Shown: positions 15,820-25,044, counted from the stretch's first letter. The stretch is DNA of 64,000 nt from Microvirga aerophila (GCF_003332305.1 NZ_QOIO01000003.1:124001-188000), one strand, 5' to 3'. Made by a program: numbers and translations. The notes: a model not told the origin generated them from the letters alone.

Positions 15820-17102
15820 GCGGCGTGCTCCACCCGCTGCGGGTGCGGAGCCGCAGCAGGCAGTCGCGTCCGGTAGGCATGCTGAAGGGCCATGATGGCT
15901 TCCTGTCCGGCGATGACGGCGCTCTCGATGGTGGCCGGCAGGGAGCCAATCCAGTCTCCCGCCAGCGCCACGTTGGCGAGTGGCAGGAGCGGCGGTTGCG
16001 GCAGGGGGCATGCAGCCTGCCGGATCGTAGCGCGTCTTTCCTTCACCACGCGGGTTTCGGGCTGACGGCTCGCCGCTGCATCAAGGCCGAGCGATCCCAG
16101 GACGGGGGCGATCTCGCGCCATATGGCTGAGGCGATTTCGTTGGAGTTGCGATCCACAAGCTCTCCGGCGGCGGACACGGTGACGCTGACATGGTTGTCA
16201 CGGATCAGAACCCACTGGGCGAGGGTCCCGACGAAGCCCAGGAACCGAGGCCGGTCGAGGCCGCAGATGCGGTAATGGATGTTGAGAATCGGCTCGAACC
16301 GGTCCGGAACCGGGAGGTTGGGCATCAGCCGCGCGATCTCCCACGGAGGAAGCGCCAGGACGACGCGGTCATCCGGACCCAGCGCCACCGTGCGGTCCGT
16401 CAAGGCAAGCCCTATGGCGCGGTCGTGACCGGTCAACACGCAGCGCAGGCGCTGGCCCGTGAGAAGCTGCGCTCCCCTGGCCTGCAACGTATCCAGGGCC
16501 GGCCGGACGAGATCCTCGTCGAGCCCGTGGCGCGCTACCAGGAGTTTCCCGGCCCCAGGCCGGACGAGACGGCGCAGGGCGAAGCCAAGCCGCTGGGAGG
16601 ATGCTTCCATGGCGGGTGTGTTGAGCACCGCAATGGTCAAGGGCTCGATCAGGCTCTTCATGATCGGCCTGTCGCCGATGAGCTCGGCGACAGGCCGGTC
16701 GGAGGAGCAGAGGGCGAGGCGCAAGAGGCGTCCAAGATCGCCCAGGCCCAATCCTCTCGGACGTCGCGACGGAAACAGCCAGGACCAGGGCGAGAGACCG
16801 ATGCGACTGGTCTGTTCGGTCCCGGCGTCGTGAATGGGGAGGCCGTCCGGTTCCGGCTCGATCCAGAGCTGTCTTGCGCCAACCGTCTCGAGGAACCCGA
16901 TAGCGCGACGATTGGCCGTGAACAGCACATGGGTGCCGTTGTCATGGGTGAAGCCGCCCGCCGGATAGAGTGTGCGGCAGCGTCCTCCCGCCTGCGGCGC
17001 TGCCTCGTAGAGGATTGCTTCTCCGCCCTCTGCGGTTGCCGCGAGCGCGGCGCTCAGGCCTGCAATCCCGGCCCCAACGATATGTGTTCGCCTCGCCCTC
17101 AT
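15816..17102 (-). CDS. hpnE: Hydroxysqualene dehydroxylase
   Basis: A 428-residue FAD-dependent amine-oxidase-like protein. The start is ATG 17102, overlapping the preceding stop as ATGA. The N-terminal dinucleotide site is HIVGAGIAGLSAALAA, followed by EAAPQAGGRCRT; the C-terminal FAD motif is NVALAGDWIGSLPATIESAV. HpnE reduces hydroxysqualene to squalene. Its position directly after the HpnC-HpnD fusion fixes this assignment over other carotenoid oxidases. Longer upstream starts would lie inside the preceding gene and add an arginine- and proline-rich tail, so they were rejected. Confidence 0.9.
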   Translation of the reverse strand: MRARRTHIVGAGIAGLSAALAATAEGGEAILYEAAPQAGGRCRTLYPAGGFTHDNGTHVLFTANRRAIGFLETVGARQLWIEPEPDGLPIHDAGTEQTSRIGLSPWSWLFPSRRPRGLGLGDLGRLLRLALCSSDRPVAELIGDRPIMKSLIEPLTIAVLNTPAMEASSQRLGFALRRLVRPGAGKLLVARHGLDEDLVRPALDTLQARGAQLLTGQRLRCVLTGHDRAIGLALTDRTVALGPDDRVVLALPPWEIARLMPNLPVPDRFEPILNIHYRICGLDRPRFLGFVGTLAQWVLIRDNHVSVTVSAAGELVDRNSNEIASAIWREIAPVLGSLGLDAAASRQPETRVVKERRATIRQAACPLPQPPLLPLANVALAGDWIGSLPATIESAVIAGQEAIMALQHAYRTRLPAAAPHPQRVEHAA

Positions 17103-18757
17103 GCGGCCCTCACTGCCAGACCTATGAGCTGCAGCCGATCCACCGCGGTCAGCTGCAGCTTGCCGGACCTCGTTCCCCACCCGCGCGCCACGAGACGGTC
17201 CAGGATGCGGCGGTAACTCTCCATCATCAGGACGGCCGGCTTGAGGCTCGACCTGTCGAGCCGCCTCAGGGCCTCGTCCGCTGCGGCAAAGCCCGCGCGG
17301 GCCTCGTCCGCCAGATTTTCGCACACGCGGGCAAAGCGCGGGTCTGACGCCAGCACGCTTGCCGGCGCATCGTGCAGGCCGTGGCGGGCAAGGCGCGACA
17401 GGGGAATGTAGACGCGCTCCAGCGCGGCATCCTCGTCGATATCGCGCAGGATGTTCACGAGCTGGAGCGTGTGTCCTAGTTCCTGCGCGAAGCTTTGCGC
17501 CGTCGGGGCGCCGAAGACGTGGATCGACAGGACGCCGACCGATCCGGCGACGCGGCGGCCATACGTGTTCAGGGCGTGATCGTCAGCCAGCCGAACGCGC
17601 TCCTGGCAATCCGTCTCCATCCCGTCGAGGAGCGCATGGCATTCCCCCAGCGGCAGCCGGAAGAGGCTCGACGCGCGGGCAAGCTCGCGCCCGATCGGCG
17701 TTTCGGGCGCACGATGCAGACGGTCGATCTCCCTGCGCCACTCGTTGAGGAAGCGGCGCTTCTCCCATGACGGCAGCGCTCCGTCCGCAATGTCGTCAAC
17801 CTCCCGGCAGAACGCATAAACGGCGTGGATGGCGCGGCGCCGATCGGCCGAGAGGCTTTTCATGCCGAGCCGGAAGGACGAGCCCGAGCGCCGGACGGCC
17901 GCCGCCGTGATATCCGTGTCGCGACTCGATGCAGGTCGCGCAGCGCCGGCAAGCCCCCGCAAAAACGCCATGGCGGCGTCGGCCCGGGAAATGCGGACCC
18001 GCGTCAGTGCCGGGTCGCAGCTGCGCAAACGCCGACTCAGGCGTTGGGCCAACGCGAGGGTCGCGATGCTTTGCGCCCGCAGGCGCCTGTCTTGAAGGCG
18101 CTCGGGCAGAACTCGCGCGCGGTCGATCAGCCCATCGACCCGGTCCAGAACGCCGTTCAGAACAGCACGGCGCAGGGATGCATTCGAAGGTTCGAAGAAG
18201 GCAGTCTCGCCGCCCGCGACCTGCAGCCAGGAGACCGGCAGGTAGATGCGGTCGAGGCGCTTTTGGTCAGGCTGGCAATCCTGCACGTGGTTGAGAATTT
18301 GAAGCGCCGTGCAGAGTGCATCGGCGGGGCCGTGGGCGGTTTCGCTTTCACCATGAAGGCGCAGGAGAAAGCGTCCGACCGGATTGGCCGAGACGGCGCA
18401 GTAATCGGTGAGCTCGGCCCAATCCGCATAGCGGGTTTTCACGGCGTCCCGGCGAAAGGCGCGGACCAGGTCCCGCGCCTCCACGAGGCCTGCACCATAG
18501 CGCCGATCGACGGCATGGAGTTGCGCCGCTTGCGGGATCTTGGGATCGCCTTCGACCAGGGCCTGTTCAAGGCTGTCGAGACGAGCAAGTTTCTCGTCGG
18601 CCTTCAGGTCGGGCGCGTCGGCGATGTCGTCCGCCATGCGGGCAAAGCGATAGAACGCGAGCACGGCATCGCGATGCGCGCGGGAGAGCACGAGCGACGC
18701 GACGGGGAAACTTTCGTCCCGTGGACGTTTAGATGCCTGCATTTGGCCCATCTGCAT
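17099..18757 (-). CDS. hpnC-hpnD: HpnC-HpnD fusion: hydroxysqualene synthase plus presqualene diphosphate synthase
   Basis: A 552-residue protein made of two complete squalene/phytoene-synthase domains. Residues about 10-275 match HpnC: ESFPVASLVLSR, first Asp-rich motif DDIAD at 43-47, second motif QDCQPD near 160, then RIYLPVSWL. Residues about 290-552 match HpnD: SGSSFRLGMKSL, DDIAD at 321-325, and NILRDIDEDAALERVYIP. HpnD condenses two FPP to presqualene diphosphate, and HpnC converts it to hydroxysqualene. These are normally two adjacent genes. No stop or frameshift lies between the halves, and all four metal-binding motifs are intact. The start at ATG 18757 is four bases after the glycosyltransferase stop. 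Confidence 0.92.
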   Translation of the reverse strand: MQMGQMQASKRPRDESFPVASLVLSRAHRDAVLAFYRFARMADDIADAPDLKADEKLARLDSLEQALVEGDPKIPQAAQLHAVDRRYGAGLVEARDLVRAFRRDAVKTRYADWAELTDYCAVSANPVGRFLLRLHGESETAHGPADALCTALQILNHVQDCQPDQKRLDRIYLPVSWLQVAGGETAFFEPSNASLRRAVLNGVLDRVDGLIDRARVLPERLQDRRLRAQSIATLALAQRLSRRLRSCDPALTRVRISRADAAMAFLRGLAGAARPASSRDTDITAAAVRRSGSSFRLGMKSLSADRRRAIHAVYAFCREVDDIADGALPSWEKRRFLNEWRREIDRLHRAPETPIGRELARASSLFRLPLGECHALLDGMETDCQERVRLADDHALNTYGRRVAGSVGVLSIHVFGAPTAQSFAQELGHTLQLVNILRDIDEDAALERVYIPLSRLARHGLHDAPASVLASDPRFARVCENLADEARAGFAAADEALRRLDRSSLKPAVLMMESYRRILDRLVARGWGTRSGKLQLTAVDRLQLIGLAVRAA

Positions 18758-18761
18758 GGCG

Positions 18762-19865
18762 TCACCCTACGGGATAAAGCCTGCCCTTCCACCCGGCGCG
18801 GCGCTTTCCGCCGATCCGCAGGAGCACGCTCCATTGAATCGCGAGGCCGACCAGCATGGTGAAAGGATGCAGGGGAATGGACAAGGGATTTTCCCGGGTG
18901 GCGACCGTCACGATCGCGCGGGTGCTCAAGGACACCAGGGCCGCCAGGAGGATCGGCAGCGTCGGGGTCATCACCAGCAGCCCGAACGGCAGTACATGAC
19001 CTCCGAGCAGCAGGACGGTCCAGATCGGCAGACCCGCGGGCGTCGCCATCCCCTCATGGGCATTTTTGGCAAAGCCCGCCCAGGCGTCGCCGAAGCGCGC
19101 ATACATGCGGCACGAGGCCAACCCGTCTCCGGGCATCAGATCGGTCATGATCCCCTTGCGCCGGAAGAGCCGAGCAAGCTGGATTCCGTCATGGAGAAGA
19201 GACCGGATCGCCGCGTGACCGCCGGCTGCCCGGTAGGCCTCGCGCTCCACCAGAACAAGTTGGCCGCAGGCGGCGCCAAGGCCCGGATCCGGGGAGCGGC
19301 GCATGAGCCTCATAGGCAGATAGCCGACGAGAAGGAAATTGATCGTCGGCACGATGAGCAACTCGCCGAGGGAGCGCATGACCTGCCGCGGGACCGCGCT
19401 CACGAGCTTCGCATTGCCGGATTGCGCATGTCCCGCCAGCGCCGCAGCGGCATGCGGGGCCAAACGCACATCCGCATCCATGAAGAGAAAATGCGTGCCT
19501 GCCGCCGCTTCCGACAGATGATGACAGGCATGGACCTTGCCGGTCCAGCCGCTCGCGAGGGGCGGCGCCGTGAGCAGCCGAACGCGCGCGTCGCGCCGGG
19601 CGTAGGTGCCCACGATGGCGGCGGTCTCATCCGTCGAGCCGTCGTCCATTACAAGGATTTCGACCGGCACGCCCGTGCTCGCAAGCGCCGCTTCGAGCGC
19701 CGGCCCAATGTTCGCGCCTTCGTTACGGGCCGGAATCAGGATCGACACCAGGGTGTCGGAGGCCGGCCGGTGCTGCGGTGTCGCGCGCAAGGTTTTCAGG
19801 TTGATCACTGCCAGAATAGCGGGCAGCGCCGCGAGAGCCAACAGGATGAACCCAAGGATCGTCAT
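18762..19865 (-). CDS. Membrane glycosyltransferase family 2 (CrtQ-like)
   Basis: A 367-residue protein with an N-terminal membrane helix (ILGFILLALAALPAILAVI), a cytoplasmic GT2 domain and C-terminal hydrophobic helices. GT2 motifs: VSILIPARNEGANI, VMDDGSTDETA, HFLFMDADVRL (DxD) and a later HDGIQLARLFRRKG. Length and topology match CrtQ-type enzymes that glucosylate C30 carotenoid acids. The start overlaps the acyltransferase stop as ATGA. It is predicted to add a sugar to a carotenoid carboxylate; other lipid acceptors cannot be excluded. Confidence 0.82.
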   Translation of the reverse strand: MTILGFILLALAALPAILAVINLKTLRATPQHRPASDTLVSILIPARNEGANIGPALEAALASTGVPVEILVMDDGSTDETAAIVGTYARRDARVRLLTAPPLASGWTGKVHACHHLSEAAAGTHFLFMDADVRLAPHAAAALAGHAQSGNAKLVSAVPRQVMRSLGELLIVPTINFLLVGYLPMRLMRRSPDPGLGAACGQLVLVEREAYRAAGGHAAIRSLLHDGIQLARLFRRKGIMTDLMPGDGLASCRMYARFGDAWAGFAKNAHEGMATPAGLPIWTVLLLGGHVLPFGLLVMTPTLPILLAALVSLSTRAIVTVATRENPLSIPLHPFTMLVGLAIQWSVLLRIGGKRRAGWKGRLYPVG

Positions 19866-20692
19866 GGGGCGCGCCCCTGGTGCGATGGATCGAAGGCGCG
19901 TCCGCGCAGGGCTGCCGACAAGCGACGCCAGGTGTCATAGACGCCGCCGATGCCGGCGCGTCCCTCGATCAGCGAGTGGAACCTGCCGGGATCCCGGCTC
20001 TGCACATCGGCGCTCAAGCCGTCGAGGGTTGCCGTAAGCCTGCTCTCCAGGCGCTGTATGCGCTCGGTGCGCGGCAGATCGAGAAGCTCCTGCGCCTGCA
20101 TGGGAGCCCCGAAGGCGATGCAGGCCTCCGCGCCGCGCTCCGCCCAGAAGCTGTATTCGATCCCGAGCGGCAGAATGGTGCAGCCAGGGGCGCGCTCGAT
20201 CAGATGAGCGATACCGGATCTGAGCCCGACGGGACGCTCCCTCACATCGCTGAATCGACCCTGGGCGGTGATCCACAGGGCGCGATTCGGAGCAGACAGG
20301 ATTTCCTCGCCGGCTTTGAGAAACGCCGCGGCTCCGCGGGCCGTGCCAAGATCGACCCCGAAGGCTCCTATCCGGCCAAAGACGCCGTATTGCTTCAGCA
20401 TCGCGGCATCGATCGGCGCATAGCTTTCGTGTTCCGGGAACAGGCGGTCGGCCGCGAGAATGTAAATCGCCGCGTCCCACCAGGACGGATGGTTGGAATA
20501 GACGATAACAGGTCCAGGCGGCATGGATGCGGGCATGCCCCACCGAGCCACCCGCAGGGCGTTCATGTGGCGTGTGAAGTAGCGCCCGAAATAGCCGACC
20601 ATGAAGCGGTGGATAGGGACAGAGCGGCGCGCGACGGGAGAGACTTCCTGTCTGGAAGCGGCTTCGCCCGTCCGGTTGGCCATTGTCTTCAA
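19862..20692 (-). CDS. PlsC-like acyltransferase of the carotenoid cluster
   Basis: About 276 residues. The catalytic HX4D motif is YSNHPSWWDAAIY. A later ITAQGRFSDVRERP stretch sits where PlsC enzymes have FPEGTR, so motif III is divergent. The start is either TTG 20692, which overlaps the preceding stop as TTGA, or ATG 20683; neither has a strong ribosome site. By context it could acylate the sugar of a glycosyl-carotenoid, the role CrtO has in staphyloxanthin synthesis. It is clearly different from the housekeeping PlsC at 52798. Confidence 0.8.
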   Translation of the reverse strand: MKTMANRTGEAASRQEVSPVARRSVPIHRFMVGYFGRYFTRHMNALRVARWGMPASMPPGPVIVYSNHPSWWDAAIYILAADRLFPEHESYAPIDAAMLKQYGVFGRIGAFGVDLGTARGAAAFLKAGEEILSAPNRALWITAQGRFSDVRERPVGLRSGIAHLIERAPGCTILPLGIEYSFWAERGAEACIAFGAPMQAQELLDLPRTERIQRLESRLTATLDGLSADVQSRDPGRFHSLIEGRAGIGGVYDTWRRLSAALRGRAFDPSHQGRAP

Positions 20693-22224
20693 GAGACTTT
20701 CCGCATGGTGGCAGCCTTGACGTCCGCATCAAGCGCATCGGCTGCGATCCAGCCGGACATCATCACCATCGGCATGCCAGGCCCCGGGTGAGCCGCCCCG
20801 CCCGCCAGATAGAGGCCTTGCACCTGCCGGCTGCGGTTGCCCGGCTTGAAGGCTCCCATGAACTTGCCATGGCTCGCTAGCCCATAGATTGCGCCGTTCA
20901 AAACCTTGTAGCGATCATGAATGTCCTGCGGGGTAAGATGCCGTTCGACCACGATGCGGCTCTCGATGTCCTCCATGCCGGCCGTGCGTTTCAGCTTGTC
21001 GAGAATGACCTGGCGATAGGCCGGAAACATTTGCGACCAATCGTGATGCGGGCGCAGGTACGGCGTATGGACCAGAACGTAGAGGGCTTCGCCGCCCTCC
21101 GGCGCAACGCTCGCGTCCGTGACGGCCGGGGCCGCGATGTAGCACGTCGGGTCAGGCGCGGGCTCGCCCTTGCGATAGATGAAATCGAACTCCTCCTCGG
21201 GATCGCGCGAGAACACGAAATCGTGGTGGAGCAGGTGGTCGTAGCGCTGTTTGAGTCCGAGATAGAGGACGACGCCCGAACAGGCGGGTTCGAAATCCTT
21301 CCTGGCGTAGTGCTCGCCCACGTCTCCGCCCACGAGTTCCTGATAGGTGCGGATGGAATCCATGTTGGACACGATGCTGTCATAGCGCGCCACATCCCTG
21401 TTCGACGTGACGATGCCGGTCGCCGCGCCGCTCTCGATGTGGATGGACTGCACGTCCGTCTCGGGCCGGAAAATGACGCCGAGTTCGCCTGCGAGCTTGA
21501 TCAGGGCCTCGACCACCGCGCGGGTGCCGCCCATCGGGTACCAGACGCCCTCGGCGGCCTGCATATGGGCGATGGCGCACAGGACCGCGGGCGATCCGTA
21601 GGGCGACGAGCCCACATACTGGGTGAAATGGTCGAGCATCTGCGCCAAGCGCTCGTCCTTGACCTTGGACCGGATGGTGCCGGCCACCGATGACCCCATC
21701 CGCAGGGAAAGCACATCCCGGAGCGTGCCCGGGTTCATGTTCGCCCGGATGTTGATGGTGTCGAACAGGTCTTCGACCGGCTTCCAGAAGAAGAAACGGT
21801 TCGAGATGTTGTGCAGGTTCTCGGACAGCGCCTGAAACTGCCGGTATCCTTCGCCCGCCTTCGTGCCGGGCGCGAAGCGGTCCATGGCGTCCGCCATGGC
21901 GGCGATATCCTCTTGCAGGTCGATGCGGGAGCCGTCGTCGAAGAAGCACCGCCATTGCGGATCGAGACGCACGAGATCGAGATAATCCGAGAGGTTTCGC
22001 CCCGCCTCCGAGAAGATGCGCTCCAGAACGCGGGGCACAGTGAGGATCGTGGGACCCATGTCGAAGCGAAAACCATCCTCGTGCAGCACCGCGGCCTTGC
22101 CGCCGATCCAGGGATTCTTGTCGTAGAGCGTCACCGCATGACCGCGCGCCGCCGAGACGCAGGCCGCCGCCAACCCGCCGAGTCCACCGCCGATCACGGC
22201 GACTGAAGCTGTCTGAGCGCTCAA
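20689..22224 (-). CDS. CrtI/CrtN-family carotenoid desaturase or oxygenase, second copy (CrtP-like)
   Basis: A 511-residue FAD-dependent protein. TTG 22224 is preferred because GGGAGG lies six bases upstream; ATG 22260 has no clear ribosome site. N-terminal FAD site VAVIGGGLGGLAAACVSAAR, then NPWIGGKAAV and FDMGPTILTVP. The C-terminal motif is GLYLAGGAAHPGPGMPMVMM, typical of the family. Two such paralogues in one C30 cluster usually divide the work: one desaturates, the other oxidises terminal methyls or continues desaturation. Which does which cannot be settled from sequence alone. Confidence 0.85.
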   Translation of the reverse strand: MSAQTASVAVIGGGLGGLAAACVSAARGHAVTLYDKNPWIGGKAAVLHEDGFRFDMGPTILTVPRVLERIFSEAGRNLSDYLDLVRLDPQWRCFFDDGSRIDLQEDIAAMADAMDRFAPGTKAGEGYRQFQALSENLHNISNRFFFWKPVEDLFDTINIRANMNPGTLRDVLSLRMGSSVAGTIRSKVKDERLAQMLDHFTQYVGSSPYGSPAVLCAIAHMQAAEGVWYPMGGTRAVVEALIKLAGELGVIFRPETDVQSIHIESGAATGIVTSNRDVARYDSIVSNMDSIRTYQELVGGDVGEHYARKDFEPACSGVVLYLGLKQRYDHLLHHDFVFSRDPEEEFDFIYRKGEPAPDPTCYIAAPAVTDASVAPEGGEALYVLVHTPYLRPHHDWSQMFPAYRQVILDKLKRTAGMEDIESRIVVERHLTPQDIHDRYKVLNGAIYGLASHGKFMGAFKPGNRSRQVQGLYLAGGAAHPGPGMPMVMMSGWIAADALDADVKAATMRKVS

Positions 22225-22360
22225 GGCAATCCTCCCGCAGGGCATTCGGATGCCGGTCATCCGCGCCCAGGTTCTGTGATCATGGTTCTAGGAAGGGCAG
22301 GGGCCACTTCAAGGCGAGAGCGGACCGATCGAGCCTGAAGGGATCCCATCTGCGTCCCTG

Positions 22361-23911
22361 TCAGAGGGCGGCTTCGCCGACGGCGCCGGCCGCCGGTTTC
22401 CGCTTCCGTGTTCCAGCCCGGCGACGCTCCCTGTCCTCCAGGAGGAGCCTCGCGGTGATGCGGGCTCCCTCGAAGATCACCGGAAGGCCGCTGCCGGGAT
22501 GCGTGCCGCCGCCCACAAGATAGACGTTGCGGCCGAAACGGTTGTGGGGCCGGAAGTAGAGCATCTGGGTCAGGTTGTGGGCGAGGTTGAAGGTTGCGCC
22601 CTCGAAGACCGCGAATTCGTCCTGCCACCCTTTCGGGGTCACCACCCGCTCGAAGCGGATGCGGCTTTCGATGTCGTGGAGACCCAGAAGCTTCAGGCGC
22701 TCGAGGATGATCCCCCGGAAGCGCGACGCCTCCCGGGCCCAATCGACGGGACAGCGCAGGTTCGGCACCGGCGCCAGAACATAGAGGCTGGTATGTTGCT
22801 CGGGCGCGAGGGAAGCGTCGGTCGCACCCGCATGCTGCACGTAGATCGAAGGCTCGTCGGACAGGATGCCGTCCGTAATCTCGCGGATATTGCGCTCATA
22901 ATCCCGGGACAGAAGGATCGTGTGATGGGCGAGATCGCCCACGCCGCCCTCAATGCCGAGATAGAGCATGAAGGTCGAACAGGAGAGCTTCGCGCGGTCG
23001 AGCTTCTTGTTCCGCCAGCGCGGGCGCATGGCCTCGGGCACGAGGCGGCGCATGGCGTGGCCGAAATCCCCGTTCACTACCACGGAGCCCGCCGCGAAGC
23101 GTTCGCCTCCGGCCTCTATTCCGACGGCCTCGCCGCCCTCGTAGAGGATGCGCTCGACAGGGGAACCGAGACGGATGTCGACGCCCATCTTGCGGGCCAC
23201 GTTCGCCATTGCTTCCGAGACGGCGCCGCAGCCGCCGACCGGGTGATAGACGCCGTGCTCGTATTCGAGGAAGGAGAGGATCGTGAACAGGCTCGGGCAT
23301 TGGAACGGCGACATGCCGAGATATTTCGTCTGGAACGAGAATGCCAGGCGCACCCGGGGATCGGCGAAGTAGCGCTTGAGATCGCCGTCGACGGTGGAGA
23401 AGGGCCGAAGCTTCGGAAGCGCCGCCAGCATCGCGGGCGACACGAGGTCGGCCGGACTCGAGAAGCCTTGTTCGAGAACGGGCCGGAAGGCTTCGAGCTT
23501 GGCTCGGTTGTCCTCCAGGAAACGACGGACGTTTCCGGCGTCCGCCGGCGCGATGCGCGCAATCTCCTGTTCGAGCCGCTGAAGATCAGCCGTTGCGCGG
23601 ATCTCTCCGCCGCCCTCGAACACCAGGTGATATTGCGGGTCGAGCCGCTCCAACGTCACGTGGTCCTCGAGCCTCTCGCCGCAGGCCTCGAAGATGTCGC
23701 GCAGGACGCGTGGGTAAAGGAAGAAGGTCGGGCCGATATCGAACTTGTATCCGCCCTCGGCCGTGATGGTTCTGGTGCGTCCGCCGACCGCATGTTCCCG
23801 CTCGAACACCGTCACCGGAATCCCCTCGCGGGCCAACAACATGGCGGCCGCAAGCCCACCCGGTCCTGCTCCGACGATGGCGACACGCGATGACGGAGAA
23901 GGGTTCAGCAT
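22361..23911 (-). CDS. CrtI/CrtN-family carotenoid desaturase, first gene of the operon
   Basis: A 516-residue FAD-dependent protein starting at ATG 23911, with GAGG nine bases upstream. N-terminal site VAIVGAGPGGLAAAMLLARE, then HAVGGRTRTI and FDIGPTFFLYPRVL; C-terminal motif VYLVGGGTHPGSGLPVIFEG. It belongs with phytoene and diapophytoene desaturases. With squalene-forming enzymes downstream, the likely substrate is a C30 chain (squalene or dehydrosqualene) rather than C40 phytoene. No CrtB or CrtE gene is present in the window. It leads a leftward operon of seven genes. Confidence 0.87.
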   Translation of the reverse strand: MLNPSPSSRVAIVGAGPGGLAAAMLLAREGIPVTVFEREHAVGGRTRTITAEGGYKFDIGPTFFLYPRVLRDIFEACGERLEDHVTLERLDPQYHLVFEGGGEIRATADLQRLEQEIARIAPADAGNVRRFLEDNRAKLEAFRPVLEQGFSSPADLVSPAMLAALPKLRPFSTVDGDLKRYFADPRVRLAFSFQTKYLGMSPFQCPSLFTILSFLEYEHGVYHPVGGCGAVSEAMANVARKMGVDIRLGSPVERILYEGGEAVGIEAGGERFAAGSVVVNGDFGHAMRRLVPEAMRPRWRNKKLDRAKLSCSTFMLYLGIEGGVGDLAHHTILLSRDYERNIREITDGILSDEPSIYVQHAGATDASLAPEQHTSLYVLAPVPNLRCPVDWAREASRFRGIILERLKLLGLHDIESRIRFERVVTPKGWQDEFAVFEGATFNLAHNLTQMLYFRPHNRFGRNVYLVGGGTHPGSGLPVIFEGARITARLLLEDRERRRAGTRKRKPAAGAVGEAAL

Positions 23912-24208
23912 GGAGCAGTGCCTCAAGCGCCGCGAGAAACGATCCGCGAGTGTCGTGAACTAGGTCGAACACCAGGACAGACCAGAGCATGCCGGCGAAA
24001 ATGAACCCGGCGGAAAATATTCACGACGGCGCGGAACAAAATGGCCTTGAGGCTATTGTCGTGCAAGCTTGGCAGTAATTGAGGCTAAATGTAAGAATAT
24101 TCGCACGGCTAAAAAGTATGGAAGATTAAGGGAAAAATTATCACGCCTTATTCTTGCCTTTTTATCCATCAGCTTCCCTACCAAGCACAAAGCAAGGGGA
24201 GACTATCC
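23912..24208. other. AT-rich divergent promoter region
   Basis: A 297-bp gap between the leftward carotenoid operon and the rightward rlpA-like gene. The part from about 24000 to 24180 is much richer in A and T than its surroundings. It must hold both promoters. No convincing sigma-70 or EcfG match was found; GGAAC near 24035 has no CGTT at 16-17 bases. Confidence 0.5.
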
Positions 24209-24622
24209 TTGAAGAAGACCCTCACCCGCGCATCGTTACTGATGCCTATTCTTTTCGTAGCCGCTTGCAACACTACAACAGACCCCACCGAGACCGGATC
24301 CATATCGACGAAGGCGATTGAAACAGGCCGGGAAATGCAACGGGGACAGGCCTCCTGGTACGGGCCAGGCTTTCATGGCCGACGCACCGCCAGTGGGGAG
24401 CGCTTTAACTCCTACGACATGACGGCCGCTCACCGCTCCCTGCCGTTCGGCACGCGGCTTCGCGTGGTCAACGAGACCAATGGCCGGTCGGTCGTGGTTC
24501 GCGTCAACGACCGCGGGCCCTTCGCCCACCGGCGCATCATCGACCTGGCCAAAGGCCCGGCGCAGCAGCTCGGCCTGACCTCGGCCGGTACCGCCTACGT
24601 GTCCCTGCACCGTCTCGATTAG
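24209..24622 (+). CDS. rlpA: RlpA-like septal-ring lipoprotein
   Basis: A 137-residue protein that appears to start at TTG 24209, with GGGGAG eight bases upstream. A lipoprotein signal ends at LFVAAC. The double-psi beta-barrel follows: GQASWYGPGFHGRRTASGE, AAHRSLPFGTRLRVVN and VVRVNDRGPFAHRRIIDL. RlpA proteins are outer-membrane lytic transglycosylases acting on denuded septal peptidoglycan. It lacks the C-terminal SPOR domain of longer homologues, so septal targeting is not evident. Confidence 0.88.
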   Translation: MKKTLTRASLLMPILFVAACNTTTDPTETGSISTKAIETGREMQRGQASWYGPGFHGRRTASGERFNSYDMTAAHRSLPFGTRLRVVNETNGRSVVVRVNDRGPFAHRRIIDLAKGPAQQLGLTSAGTAYVSLHRLD

Positions 24623-24687
24623 GGTTAGGCGGATCTTAATTCCTAGACGCGATCCTTGGCCTGATTCGGGACCAAGGGTTGCGTATT

Positions 24688-25044
24688 ATGGAATCGAGAT
24701 CGTCTGAAGCGACGAACGTCATCCGCTTTCCGGGAGCGCGCTCGTCGGCGTCCCCTCGGCGGGATCAAAGAAGTCTCATGGATGCGGTCTATGCCGCCGG
24801 CTCCTTGCCGATCGCGGCGGATGACCAAACCACGAAGATGATGGCGACGCGCCTCACCATCTTCGGCTTCGTCGTGATCGATGAAGTCCAGTCGGACGGA
24901 TCGGCGCGCAGGCTTCGCCCGTCCGAGGCCATCCACGCGTCGACGGTCCATCCTTGGCGCGTCTCAAAACCCTCCAGCCGCTACAGGGTCGACGACAGCC
25001 TGCCGGTCTCGGACCGGGACCTGTTCGCGGCACAGCACGCCTGA
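24688..25044 (+). CDS. Hypothetical protein (118 aa)
   Basis: ATG 24688 has AAGGG nine bases upstream. The N-terminal third is polar (EATNVIRFPGARSSASPRRD). A predicted helix-rich core TTKMMATRLTIFGFVVIDEV follows, and the C-terminus is RYRVDDSLPVSDRDLFAA. No known domain was recognised. No signal or membrane segment. Confidence 0.55.
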   Translation: MESRSSEATNVIRFPGARSSASPRRDQRSLMDAVYAAGSLPIAADDQTTKMMATRLTIFGFVVIDEVQSDGSARRLRPSEAIHASTVHPWRVSKPSSRYRVDDSLPVSDRDLFAAQHA

